In this document: positions 22,204-33,110 of the stretch, in pieces
How the letters are laid out: each line of letters starts with the position of its first letter
Position numbering within the stretch: the stretch's first letter is position 1
Source: Lepus europaeus
Taxonomy: Eukaryota > Chordata > Mammalia > Lagomorpha > Leporidae
Reading direction: 5' to 3'
NCBI RefSeq assembly: GCF_033115175.1
Contig: NC_084833.1
Coordinates: 56,506,716-56,570,715, forward strand
DNA: 64,000 bases
Translations under genes and position numbers: made by a program
Notes under the pieces: model-generated
Databases searched by the model: none
What the model was told of the DNA's origin: nothing
Seen by the model: only the letters and a program-made list of their open reading frames with translations

Positions 22204-22351
22204 CCTTTTTTCTTTAATAACTAAATTGTAGGGTGCATAAAGAAACTAATTACATCCCACATCCCTATGGTTTTATTGACCTGAGGTGTTTTAAGAAAAG
22301 TTGGTAAGATGAGGGGTAGTAACTTTAGTAATTAACTAGATTATCATTTCT

Positions 22352-22678
22352 TTCTTTTTTTTGTTTAGACAGGCAGAGTAGACAGTGAGAGAGAGAGACA
22401 GAGAGAAAGGTCTTCCTTCTGTTGGTTCACCCCGCAAACGGCCGCCATGACCTGCATGCTGCGCCAATCGGAAGCCAGGAGCAGGTGCTTCCTCCTGGTC
22501 TCCCATGCAGGTGCAGGGGCCAAGCACTTGGGCCATCCTCTACTGCCTTTCCAGGCCACAGCAGAGAGCTGGACTGGAAGAGGAGCAACTGGGACAGAAC
22601 CGGTGCCCTAACCGGGACTAGAACCTGGGTGCCGGAGCTGCAGGTGGAGAATTAGCCAAGTGAGCTGCAGTGCCGGCC
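22352..22678 (-). mobile_element. C-repeat SINE, type B, with TSD
   Basis: Duplication AGATTATCATTTCT is perfect at 22338-22351 and 22679-22692. The tail is short, with the 'acaggcagagtagacagtgag' junction and tRNA-like end present. Confidence 0.95.
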
Positions 22679-22761
22679 AGATTATCATTTCTACATATAG
22701 TGGATTAATTATCTTTCTTAATAACCATTGGACATGTCAGTTTGAGTATCAGTGAACAAGT

Positions 22762-23095
22762 TTTTTGTTGTTGTTGTTGTTGTTTAATTTATTTGAGAGG
22801 TAGAGTTACAGACAGAGAGAGGGAGAGACATAGAGGCCTTCCATAAACTGGTTTACTCCCCAAATGGCTGCGATGGCCAGAGCTGGGGCGATCTGAAGCT
22901 GAGAGCTTCTTCCAGGTCTTCCATGGTCTCCCACACAGGTGCAGAGGCCCAAGCACTTGGGCTATCTCCCACTGCGTTCCCAGGCCATAGCAGAGAGCTG
23001 GACTGGAAGAAGAGTAGCAGGGACTCGAACCGGGCCCATATGGGATGTCAGTGCTGCACGCAGGGACTTAGCCCACTAGACCACAGCACCGGCCC
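22762..23095 (-). mobile_element. C-repeat SINE, type C, (TTG)n in tail
   Basis: Near-identical flanks CAGTGAACAAGT (22750-22761) and CAGTGAACATGT (23096-23107) mark the insertion. The tail holds a (TTG)n run (22,766-22,783). Confidence 0.9.
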
Positions 23096-23107
23096 CAGTG
23101 AACATGT

Positions 23108-23865
23108 GTTATTAACATTATGATAAAGTAAGGAAAAACAAATTTTCTGTTAAGATAACTTGATGTAGAAATATTGTTGCTTTGTAAATCTACACTTACA
23201 AATAATATTAACTGTTAAAAGCATTCATATAACATTATGATGTGCCAGACACACTTCTAGAATATTGTATCATATTTTCACTTTTACACTCTACTCTTAG
23301 GCTTAAAAAGCTTTCTTGTCGTTCAGTATTAACATAAACTGATGATTATTTGGAAAAATGGTCATTTTGGATTCACAAATATACTTCAAGGACTATTAAA
23401 AATATTATAGAAAATGTTTATCCAGTCCCAAGGCCGAGGTGTTTGTTGTTAATTGAAAGTTCTACTCTGTTACTTTGTCATTATCATGGCTCAATGCTCA
23501 TCTGTAGTACAGAGCTCACTGGGAGAGAATCCATTTCCCAGTTACCAAAGGCAGTGCATCTGCGGCTCAGGTTTTTATGCTATTTGGATTCTTTCAGGTT
23601 TGTTATCTGCTCTAGGGAGCTCAACTACTAACCAGCTAAAATACTTGGAAGAAGGCAAATATTTATTCCTGGATATTTTACGTGGAAATCTAATTTTCTT
23701 CTGAGTGTTCATTATTTTGGTGTTCAGTTTATGGCAGTAAGAGAATGTTTTTCATATTTGTTGTGAAAGTAAGTACCAATGTCAGCAGTGATCTTCCAGT
23801 TATCTTCTGAGTTGCTTTTCAGCCATATCTCTTAGATTATAATGTGCACACTTAACTGCTTTTTA
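23108..23865. other. Unassigned AT-rich DNA
   Basis: Frames of 83-93 codons on the plus strand (23,350-23,704) overlap in two registers with no domain and no splice support; treated as chance. Confidence 0.5.
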
Positions 23866-24615
23866 TAGTTGTACCTCACTTTTTTACTGAGATAAAATTT
23901 GCATACCATAAAATTTATCCTTTTAAAGTGAGATAGAGTTTCTGTTGAGAAATCTGCTGTTAATCTGATGGGAGGCCACTTAAAGGTGATCTGGTGTTTC
24001 TGTCTTGGATATTTTAGGATATTTTCTTTATGTTTTACTTTTGAAAGTTTATAATGTGTGTGCTGAGGATCTTTTCTGGCCATGCCTATTTGGGGTTTTC
24101 TGTGCTTCCTGTATTTGAATGTTCATATCCTTGTACAGACTGGGGAAATTTTCTGCTGTTATTTCATTGAATAAGTTTTCTAAGCCACTCTTTTTCCTCC
24201 ATACCTTCAGAAATTCCTAAGACTCATATATTTGGTCATTTAATGGTATCCCATAGATTCCAAACACCTTCTTAATTTTTTCTTCTTTTTTTTTTTTTGG
24301 TCTGAGAAATTTCAAAAGTCTTGCCTTTTAAATCTGATATGTTTTCTTCTGCCTCGCAAGTCTGTTTTTAAGGCTTTTGAATATAGTTTTTATTTTGACT
24401 TATGAACACTTCATTTCTGTATCTACCTTATTTTTCTTCAGTATCTCTATCTCTACAGAATTTCCCATCCATTTCTGTACAGATTTCTTTATTTCCTGTA
24501 GCTGTTTCTCTGTGTTCTTGAGTAACTTGACATTATTTTGAATTCCTTTTCAGGCATGTCGTCAGTCTCCCTTTCTTCACAGTCCAATATGCATGTATTA
24601 TTGTGCTCCTTTTGA
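23866..24615 (-). mobile_element. Old LINE-1 fragment with ORF1 remnant
   Basis: The minus strand encodes remnants of LINE-1 ORF1: 'IRLTADFSTETL' near 23,955 is the conserved C-terminal motif, and sequence to 24,350 follows the order of the younger copies at 32.2-33.1 kb (for example the reverse of 'gaaatttcc...gctgttatttcattgaataag'). It is full of stops and shifts. The left edge ('actgagataaaatttgcataccataaaatttatccttttaaag') is typical old LINE-1 3' sequence, so internal deletion joins 3' end to ORF1. Confidence 0.8.
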
Positions 24616-24649
24616 AAAGTCATATTGCCTTCCTTGTTCATGTGTCTTT

Positions 24650-24976
24650 TAACTTTTAAAGATTTATTTATTTATTTGAAAGGCAGAGTTGCAGAGAGAG
24701 AAAGAGAGAGAGAAAAGAATCTTCCATCCACTGGTTCACTCCTCAAATGGCTGCAATGGCCAGAGGTGTGCCTCTCCAAAGCCAGGAGCCAGGAGCTTTT
24801 TCTAGGTCTCCCACACGGGTGCAGGGGCCCAAGGACTTGGGCCGTCTTCTGCTGCTTTCCCAGGCCAACCAGAGAGCTGGATCAGAAGTGGAGCAGCTGG
24901 GACTTGAACCAGTGTCCATTTGCGATGCTGGCACGGCACGCAGCGGCTTCACCCGCTTTGCCACAGTGCTGGCCCT
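24650..24976 (-). mobile_element. C-repeat SINE, type C (old)
   Basis: Complete minus-strand element ('aaagatttatttatttatttgaaaggcagag' to 'ttgccacagtgctggcc'). It is inserted in the old LINE-1 described on either side. Confidence 0.9.
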
Positions 24977-26060
24977 GAAGGCTTTATCTTTAGAAATGTG
25001 GCTTTCTGGCTCAGTGGAGTACCTGAGACTTGCGCTGGAGTTCCAGGGGGGTGTGCTGGGTGGGGACAGGGAGCTCTGGCCACCATCTATGGGTTTGGGC
25101 ATAAGTCTGCAGTGACACCCAAGATGGGCTTGGTGTTGCACCTCTGGCTACAGTCAGCTGGGGGAGGGGATGTTGGACCTAGCCTGTGTGTTCAGTCTCA
25201 GTCCTTCTCTCTGACAAGGTAAACCAGGTAGCCTACTGGATCTCACAGCGTATGTGCACCCCACAGACCCAAATACACAGCCTTTCAGAGCACCGACCTA
25301 CTTCATGGTGTGTATCCTAAGCCCTCTGGAGATCTGTCCCCAGCTCCTAGGGAATTCTTTTTTTTTTTTTTTTTTGACAGGCAGAGTGGACAGTGAGAGA
25401 GAGAGAGACAGAGAGAAAGGTCTTCCTTTGCCGTTGGTTCACCCTCCAATGGCTGCCGTGGCCATCGCGCTGCGGCTGGCGCACCGCGCTGATCTGAAGC
25501 CAGGAGCCAGGTGCTTCTCCTGGTCTCCCATGGGGTGCAGGGCCCAAGGACCCGGGCCATCCTCCACTGCACTCCCGGGCCATAGCAGAGAGCTGGCCTG
25601 GAAGAGGGGGCAACCGGGACAGAATCCGGTGCCCCGACCGGGACTAGAACCCGGTGTGCCGGCGCCGCAAGGCGGAGGATTAGCCTAGTGAGCCGCAGCG
25701 CCGGCGGGAACTCTTTTGTCTTCAGCATTTTCTGTTTTCCCCAGGCATCTGCTGTTGTGGGCTGTTGCTTTCCTGATTCTCTTTTTGTAGCAGGTGGCCA
25801 CTTTACCAGCACTCTCTCCAGTTACTTCCCATTTACTTTGGGGCTATGATTCTTACTCAGGGAGAACTCCCTCTGGGTGATGCACTTTGTCTGATGGTTT
25901 CTCTTGCAGGGCCTCATTTGGAGTAGCTGAGGGTTGAAGAGTGGTCCCGAGGCTCAGGAATGTTAGTCTTGTTGGGGGCAGCCATCCTCCATGTATCCTG
26001 GTTATTTGTCCCCTAAGGACATGGCCTAAGCTGTCCTTTCAGACATGAAAGAACATGTCT
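24977..26060 (-). mobile_element. Probable old LINE-1 5' region (interrupted)
   Basis: Lies on the expected 5' side of the minus-strand ORF1 remnant. Read on the minus strand, it contains text such as 'ccaaagtaaatgggaagtaac' and 'ctggggaaaacagaaaatgc' that looks like LINE-1 5' untranslated sequence. A type A SINE splits it at 25,362-25,705. By-eye assignment. Confidence 0.4.
25362..25705 (-). mobile_element. C-repeat SINE, type A
   Basis: Young copy with T-tail, extra GC-rich arm ('ccgtggccatcgcgctgcggctggcgcaccgcgct') and CpG-rich tRNA end. Flanks GGGAATTCTTTT (25350-25361) and GGGAACTCTTTT (25706-25717) differ at one base. Confidence 0.94.
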
Positions 26061-28360
26061 GAATTTCCAGAGGTCACTTATGTAGGACTTTGTTCTGGAA
26101 TCTTCCCAACATTTTGAATCTTGAAGGAACTGGCTTTGAAAAGGTTGTGTAGAGGTCAGAAGGGAGGGTACCACAGCTGTTTCAAATACTTGAAGGATTG
26201 TTCAGATAGAGTGGACAGAGTCCCAGGTTTTGGCCTTAAATTCTAGACCTGCCACTTCCTAGGTTTTCTGTCTTTTTTTTTTTTTTTTTCATCTAAATTC
26301 CTTCAACCAAAAATAATTCTGATTCATTAAACATAAGAGGCAATGATTTTACTGATTAGATCTGGATTCTTGGTGTAGATTGAGTGGCAGCATTTTAGCT
26401 TTTTGAGCTCAGCCACCAGTGAATTGAAATTGTAATAGCTATATTTATTACACTCAGAACTGAATGAGTTATTAATAAGCTATTCCTTAGTCCCATATTA
26501 TCTCTGTTTTACAGACTAATTTTTTAATAGGATTTCCTTAATTGTATCAAATGTTTCATTCCTATGATGCTTAAAATGTCTGATTGCTCTAATCTCCTGG
26601 GAAGCTAAAGTCTTAATTACATTTAGTATTTCTTATGTCATCTGATTCTTTAGATGAGATTAAAAGTAACTTATTTTAAAGGCTATGACTACTCTATTTA
26701 TGACTATGCTTACTGAAAATTTAGGAAGTTTTGATCATATTAAATTAGATGCCCATTATCTCAGATGATCTGGGTTGTGCATTAGCATATAGGATAGTTA
26801 ACTTCTTTCAAAATGAATACCTTGATGATACTATTTTTTGCTACCTTCCTCCTGTTTTTCTTATCCTTGTCTTTGGATAGCATTGATTTATATTTTCTGC
26901 TTATCTATTTATTTTCATAATACAGGTCAAGACTTGCTCCCTAGGAGGCAAAGTTCTTCAATTTGGTCCTTTCCCATATATCAGTAAATGTTGGTGGTAA
27001 TTTATGGTGTTTGACTTTTAGTCTTCAATGCTGTTTTTCAGCAGTGATATTGACAAACTGAGTTCTATTAAGAGGGTAAAGGGACTGGGATGTGAAGGTC
27101 TTCAGATGATATGAGGGGTAGCTGAGGGTGTTCGGAATATAGACAGATGATTAGTCTTAGGAAATATGACCAAGTGCATGTATACTCATTTTCTTCATAC
27201 TCAGACGGCTGAGATCTGTTAAAGAAGAACTAGGCTTAACTGTAAGAAGATACAACTGGGCATGCCTTGTAGGAAGGTTTTGAAGGAGATAATTTTGGTT
27301 CATTATGAGTAGGAAATGCTGTTGTAGGTGTTCAGTGACATCTTGGGAAGTAAGGAAGTGGCTCTGTGTCACTGGAAAACTTTAAACAGGGTTCTTCTCT
27401 GTGTCCATCAGATCTCTGAAAGAAATTCCATTCTGTACCAGATGCCCTCAGGTACTCTTCCCAGTTCCTAGATTCTGTGCTTGCCTGGCCACTGTGCTGT
27501 CATGTGGCTGCTTTTCCACTCTGGGTTTTGCTTCAGTGATTTGTATGCTTAGTTTTATGTTCCTGAGTGGGCTGTGATGTGGTTGAGTGAAGCTTGTCTA
27601 ATGTTAAATTTTAATTTTAGATAATTAACAAAGTAGACATGCTTATGTATCATGAACTTGTATATATTTATATACATATGCACATTTGTATAATTACACT
27701 TTTTTAGTTTTGTTTTGTGTTCCTATTATTATAAAATGATATCAAGCTATGTGCTATAGAGATAACTGAGCATCATAAGAAAATATTTACTTATCAGATT
27801 GAGTTTTTGAAGGATGAAGCTCTCTGTTAAGTTCTTAAAGTAGAGTGCCTCTCTCTCCAAAAAAGAGCCTTTGTGGAAGAGGGAATTGAACACTGTTGGC
27901 TCGTTATGAGATTATTTGAAAAAGATCAATAAATAAAATAGTATGGACATTCAATTAGTGTTTCAGATATGTAAGAGTAGGAAGTAGGAGCATGATAGTC
28001 ATTTTGGGAAATTGTGTTTTCAGAGTCACTTACTAATTGGATTGTTGAGTACTGTGTTAGTGGTTTCAAATTCATTGCAGTTCTGACCTGAGGTAATAGA
28101 CATAGAGGTAAAATGAAATCCATCTTCCTGAAGAACTGCTGGTTATATGAAATGATTAAATTTGATTTTAAAATAAAGCATTAAGTGCAAAGCACTAAGA
28201 GTTTGAAAAACTACTTACAGATCCCATGAAAGAAGATTTAATGCATTTAGCTTCCAAACAGTTTGCTCGTTCTAGATGAAATGCCTTTACAGTTATGCCA
28301 GTTATCATGCCAATAAATTAATAAAATAGGGGAAGTTACTTATCTTCTCCCATCCTTCAG
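26061..28360. other. AT-rich intron-like DNA
   Basis: More than 2 kb with almost no young repeats. A short MIR-like phrase occurs at about 26,215-26,270 ('cttaaattctagacctgccacttcctagg'), followed by a T-run near 26,275. No exon was recognised. A 71-codon minus frame at 27,157-27,372 has no domain. Confidence 0.5.
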
Positions 28361-28444
28361 GGCAGAGTTCTCTTTCAGCAGACTCCCTTCTGAAGTGGTA
28401 AGCTTCTCTCTAAGTGTTTGTGACCTCTTTTCCCAAGTCCACAG

Positions 28445-28552
28445 AGAAATCTGTTGTCTGGGATGAACCTAAGTTCAGTGCAGGTGCTGTTGAAACTTTG
28501 ATCTGGTTCTGTGAAAAAGAAAGTCGTCATCATGCTGGGAGAAATTTCCTTG
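28445..28552 (+). other. Exon-like segment 1 (weak candidate)
   Basis: Begins after a pyrimidine-rich tract and CACAG and ends before GTAACA. One frame is open throughout (residues include VVWDEPKFSAGAVETLIWF). The last codon phase fits the next exon-like segment exactly. No protein family was recognised, and a frame of this length arises easily by chance. Confidence 0.22.
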
Positions 28553-28657
28553 GTAACAAAGATACAAGTTTTATGGGACTTTTATAATTCTTTAATACTT
28601 GCTATTTAAAGAGCACCAAAACGTTTGTGACAAAGGCAAATTACATCTCTCTTCCAG

Positions 28658-28722
28658 GTGCCTATGCAGCCCAAGCCATTAGTACTAGACAACATGGGGA
28701 GTGTCTTCCCGTTCGTTGCAGA
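28658..28722 (+). other. Exon-like segment 2 (weak candidate)
   Basis: Preceded by TCTCTCTTCCAG, a good acceptor, and followed by GTAAGC, a good donor. In the phase left by segment 1 it reads through (AYAAQAISTRQHGECLPVR) and ends in phase 0. The intervening interval is 105 bp. Identity unknown. Confidence 0.22.
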
Positions 28723-28854
28723 GTAAGCTAAATCCTTGGCAGTCTTAGGGAATGAACAGATTCTATGTCTCTGCTTAAATTAATTTTCATCTTTCACATG
28801 ATAATCTTTTTCTCTAACTCCGGCCTGAATACTGTGCAGTGTAAATAGTTATTT

Positions 28855-29189
28855 ATTTTTAAAGATTTTATTTATTTATTTGAGAGGTAGAGTTACAGAC
28901 AGTGAGAGGGAGAGACAGAGAGAAAGGTCTTCCTTCTGTTGGTTCATTCCCCAAATGGCCACAACGACCGGAGCTGCGCCGATCCGCAGCCAGGAGCCAG
29001 GAGCTTCTTCCGGGTCTCCCACGTGAGTGCAGGGGCCCAAGCACTTGGGCCATCCTCCATTGCTTTCCCAGGCCATAGCAGAGAGCTGGATTGGAAGAGG
29101 AGCAGCTGGGACTAGAACTGGCACCCATATGTGATGCCAGCGCTGCAGGTGGAGGATTAACCTACCTACGGCGCCATGGCGCCAGCCCC
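28855..29189 (-). mobile_element. C-repeat SINE, type B/C, with near-TSD
   Basis: Intermediate-age element ('ttcattccccaaatggccacaacgaccggagc', end 'ggcgccatggcgccagcc'). Flanks AAATAGTTATTT (28843-28854) and AAACAGTTATTT (29190-29201) differ at one base. Confidence 0.92.
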
Positions 29190-29201
29190 AAACAGTTATT
29201 T

Positions 29202-29766
29202 TTAATGTTGAGATAATTGTGTTTTTCAAATATTTGAATGTTTGATACAAATACTGAACAAATGAATTTAGCACTATTTCCTGAACATTTTAGAGTAAAA
29301 TTGCAAAGTAAAAATAAGACTGAGTGTCTGTAGAGAATATCTAGCATTTTCTTTTTTCCTTTAATAGAATATCCTTCTGCATTTTTCTCAAAATATTGTT
29401 CATAATATTGACCATGAAGTACTATTTTTGAAGTACTTGAATTACTGTGGCCTCTTAGACACATGGCCAAGGCATGGGTCATTTTTTTCCCTTTTCTTCT
29501 TCCTACTTTTGCATCCCTTCTCCTGCTTTAATTGTTTCTGTGATTCTGTAAAGAATATATTAAAAGAAAAAAATTATAGAACTTCTTGCTATATAAACTT
29601 ATTTGTAGAGCACTAGTGAGATGAGACTGGGTGGTCATCATTTCCATTATTAATTCATTAATATCAACATAAAAAGTTTACTGAATCATCTAGATGTTAA
29701 TTTTCATCAATTTGTCTTCTGTCAGGCTTCTTTTTCTTGTGCCTATGGGAGTTCTCTACCTCTCCT
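29202..29766. other. Unassigned AT-rich DNA
   Basis: No recognised gene or repeat. Confidence 0.5.
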
Positions 29767-29784
29767 GACTGTTGCCTTTATTCT

Positions 29785-29820
29785 TTCCTTCCTTCCTTCC
29801 TTCCTTCCTTCCTTCCTTCC
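29785..29820. repeat. (TTCC)n microsatellite
   Basis: About nine pure tetranucleotide units in the tail of the SINE. Confidence 0.93.
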
Positions 29821-30144
29821 TTTATTTTTTTTGATAGGTAGAATTAGACAGTGAGAGAGAGACAGAGAAAAAGGTCTTCCTTCTGGTGGTTCACTCCCCA
29901 AATGGCCACTATGGCCGGCGCGCTGCACCGATCCGAAGCTAGGAGCCAGGTGCTTCTTCCTGGTCTCCCATGTGGGTGCAGGGCCCAAGGACTTGGGCCA
30001 TCCTCCACTGCCTTCCTGGGCCACAGCAGAGAGCTGGACTGGAAGAGGAGCAACTGGGACAGAATCCGGCGCCCCAACTAGGACTAGAATCCGGGGTGCT
30101 GGCGCTGCAGGCAGAGGATTAGCCTAGTGAGCTGCGGGCCAGCC
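29787..30144 (-). mobile_element. C-repeat SINE, type B, with (TTCC)n tail
   Basis: The tail has turned into a (TTCC)n microsatellite (29,785-29,820). Duplication GCCTTTATTCTTT at 29774-29786 and 30145-30157. The element landed at the tail of an older SINE (next entry), so the two are nested. Confidence 0.93.
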
Positions 30145-30157
30145 GCCTTTATTCTTT

Positions 30158-30472
30158 TTTAAGATTTATTTTATTTATTTGAAAGGCAGAGATAGGAAGA
30201 GACAGAGAGAGGTCTTCCATCTGCTGGTTCACTCCCCAAATGGCCCAATGGCCAGAGCTACACTTACCTGCAGCCAGGAGCCAGGAGCCTCCTCTGGGTC
30301 TCCTGTGTGGGTGTAGGGGCCCAAGGACATGGGCTGTCCTCCACTGCTCTCCCAGGTGCATTAGCATGGCGCTGGATTGGAAGTGGAACAGCCAGGACTT
30401 GAACCAGCGCCCATATGGGATGCCAGTGTTGCAGGTGGCAGCTTAACCTGCTATGGCACAATGCCAGCCATC
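30158..30472 (-). mobile_element. C-repeat SINE, type C (old), host of the younger insertion
   Basis: Old minus-strand copy ending 'ggcacaatgccagcc'. Its own flanks GACTGTTGCCTTT (29767-29779) and GACTGCTGCCTTT (30473-30485) now bracket both SINEs, showing that the younger one inserted at its left edge. Confidence 0.9.
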
Positions 30473-30485
30473 GACTGCTGCCTTT

Positions 30486-31158
30486 TGACTTAATTGTGAA
30501 ATTAGATTGCTCTTTCTCATCCTTTCCCTTCTTCTCTCCCTCCTTTTCTCCTTTCCACAAATGCTTAATGCCTACATGCTCCGTGAAAGCCCTAAAAATG
30601 CAGTGATGAATTAGTGATAATATCTTTGAGTTCATGAGAATCTGATGGAGGAGGTGTACAAACATAAAGGCAAAGCTATATATAAAATGCTGAAAAGTAT
30701 GGAGAATAGGGAAACTTAACTTTGTGGATTGGGATGGGGCAAATAAGAGAGTTAAGAATTTACTGTTAATATAGAAAGGTAAATTGAGAATAAAAATTTT
30801 TGTTCTGTTAATGTTCAATCTACTTGAATTTCAGGCACTGATTTTTCAGGTCAGTATGGTAGAACTTATAGCTGTCCAGGAGACTTAGGCCTGTGTTTTG
30901 GACTCATATCTAAAAGATCTCCTGTGATAGATTGGTTTGTTTCTTTCTGGAGGCTTGGCTAGAGATACATCATTATGCTTGCTTTCTTACCTCTGTATTA
31001 CTAGAACTGTCTCTACTTATGTCTTCAGGGATGCCCATGTGGTCATTTTTGGAGAATTCTTAACTGATCACTTGACAGTTACAGCATCCTGAGTGTCTTC
31101 CTAAAGCTTTCAGCTTCTGTATTTATTATTGTGCTATTTACTTGGCTTATTTTTCACT
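30486..31158. other. Unassigned DNA
   Basis: A pyrimidine-rich patch (30,510-30,560) and otherwise AT-rich, intron-like sequence. A 184-codon minus frame that begins here is mostly SINE and AT-rich chance sequence. Confidence 0.5.
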
Positions 31159-31172
31159 AAAAAATCCTATGC

Positions 31173-31486
31173 TTGGGGCCAGCATTGTGGTGCAGTGGGT
31201 TACACCATGGCCTGTAATGCTGGCATCCATTTGTGTGCTGGTTCAAGTTGCAACTGCTCCACTTCAGATCCAGCTCCCTGCTAATGGCCTGGGAAAGCAA
31301 CAGAGGGTGCTTGGGCCCCTGGCACCCACACAGAGACTAGGATGAAGCTTCTGACTTCTGGCTTAATCCTGGCCATTGTGGCCCTTTGGGGGAGTGAACC
31401 AGTGGATGGAAGACCTCTCTCTCTATCTCTCTCCACCCTTCTCTGTAACTGTGCCTTTCAAATTAATAAACAATAAAATCTTTTTA
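31173..31486 (+). mobile_element. C-repeat SINE, type C, plus strand
   Basis: Old plus-strand element ('ggggccagcattgtggtgcagtgggtta...tttcaaattaataaa'). Flanks resemble AAAAAATCCTATGC (31,159-31,172) and AAAAAATCCATTGC (31,486-31,500). Confidence 0.9.
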
Positions 31487-31574
31487 AAAAATCCATTGCA
31501 TAATGTTTGCAAAATGTTCACAAGTCTTTGAAGCCATATTTTTGATATTCAGTTATTTTCTCAACAAATGTTTA

Positions 31575-31934
31575 GTGAAGCACCTGCCACATGGCAGGCA
31601 TTGTATTGAATATTGGAATAGAAGAAGTGATCTCTACCTGCATGGAGTTTACAGCCCCTCGGGGAACATTAAAAATAGGCAGTTGTGAACAGTGTTGAGA
31701 TAGGGAAATCCAGGGTACTGCTTTTGATACATAGAGAAGGTACCTCATCCAGGCTTGGGGGCCACTGGATGTGTCTTTGGATGAAGTGACTTCTAGGCTA
31801 AGACTTGAAGGATCGGTAAAAACAACCCAGTTGAAAGGTAGAGTGATGGGGCAAGGTGTTTCAATCAGAGGAAATAACACGTGTAAGTCTGGTCCTGAAA
31901 TATGTAGGGACTGATAGCTTTAAGAATGAAAACA
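31575..31934 (+). mobile_element. Ancient mammalian repeat, family not assigned (copy 2, left part)
   Basis: Same repeat type as at 11,281 and 63,057 ('aacaaatgtttagtgaagcacctgccacatggcaggcattgtattgaatattgg', '..catggagtttacagcccc..'). The LINE-1 at 31,949 splits it; the right part continues at 34,610. Confidence 0.5.
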
Positions 31935-31948
31935 AATGACTGGAACCT

Positions 31949-32118
31949 TTCACTTTCAGTCTGTATGCATCATTGTTGGAAAGATGTGTTTCTTGTAAGC
32001 AGCAAATAGATGGGTTTTGTCCCTTAACCCAATCAGCCAATCGCTGTCTTTTAACTGGACAGTTCAAGCCATTAACATTCAATGTGACTATTGAGAAGGA
32101 GTAACTTTGCCCTGCCAT
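31949..32118 (-). pseudogene. LINE-1 ORF2 N-terminus (truncated)
   Basis: The minus strand from 32,118 encodes the start of the LINE-1 endonuclease. A TLNVNGLN motif carries the conserved Asn, and a QETHL motif carries the catalytic Glu. The reading stops being LINE-1 at the insertion edge (31,949), about 57 codons in; the longer frame to 31,861 includes flanking DNA. The reverse transcriptase is absent. Confidence 0.9.
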
Positions 32119-32186
32119 TTGCCAAAGATATTTTCTAATATATGCTTTGAAATTCCTGTGATCTTTTGCTGTGAGGTTTCCTTCCT

Positions 32187-33110
32187 TTACCTTCTTTCAT
32201 ATTGGTGACCGTGTTTCTGTGTTTCTGCGTGTAACACATCTTTAAGCATCTTTTGCAGGGCTGGACGAGTGGCAACAAATTCTTTCAATTTCTGTTTGCT
32301 GTGAAAGGTCTTTATTTCACCTTCATTCACAAATGAGAGCTTTGCAGGATATAATATTCTGGGCTGGCAGTTTTTCTCTCTTAGTACCTGGGCTATATCT
32401 CGCCATTCCCTCCTAGCTTGTAGGGTTTCTGATGAGAAGTCTGCTGTGAGTCTAATTGGAGATCCTCTGAGAGTAATCTGACATTTCTGTCTTGCACATT
32501 TTAGGATCTTTTCTTTCTGTTTCACTGTGGTGAGTTTAATTATGACGTGTCGTGGTGAGGATCTCTTTTGGTCATGTTTATTAGGGGTTCTATGAGCTTC
32601 CTGTACTAGGATGTCTCTGTCCTTCTCCAAACCTGGGAAATTTTCTGCTGGTATCTCACTAAAAAGGCCTTCTAATCCTTTCTTCCTCTCCATGCCTTCA
32701 GGAACTCCTAGAACTCGAATGTTGGGTTTTTTAATAGTATCCCGTAGATTCCTGACAATATTTTTTAGATTTCTGATTTCTTCTTCTTTTCTTTGGTTTG
32801 ACTGTATACTTTTCTGTGCTCTGTCTTCTAAGTCCGATATTCTCTCTTCTGCTTCACCCATTCTGTTTTTAAGGCTCTCTAATGTGTTTGTCATTTGATC
32901 TATTGAGTTCTTCATTTCATTATGGTTTCTCGTCACTATCACAGTTTCATGTTCTACTAGTTGTTTCATTTCATTTTGATTCCTCCTTAATATTTCATTT
33001 TCGTGCGAGAGATTTTCTGTCTTGTCCATTAAGGATTTCTGTAGTTCAAGAATTTGTTTTTGAGAACTTCTTAATGTTCTTATCAACTTTTTGAGATCCA
33101 CTTCTTGCTT
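32187..33110 (-). pseudogene. LINE-1 ORF1 (ORF1p), N-terminally truncated by inversion
   Basis: Encodes most of ORF1p, the trimeric RNA-binding chaperone of LINE-1. It has a heptad-rich coiled coil, then the RRM beginning NIRVLGVPEGM, then the C-terminal domain with IRLTADFSSETLQARREW and YPAKLSFVNEGEIK. The open frame nominally starts at 33,191, but its first 27 or so codons are the antisense of the 3' UTR ('ccatctcactagtccaag...' on the plus strand). The true N-terminal region is therefore missing and the junction is near 33,110. The frame is otherwise open to its stop. Confidence 0.88.
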
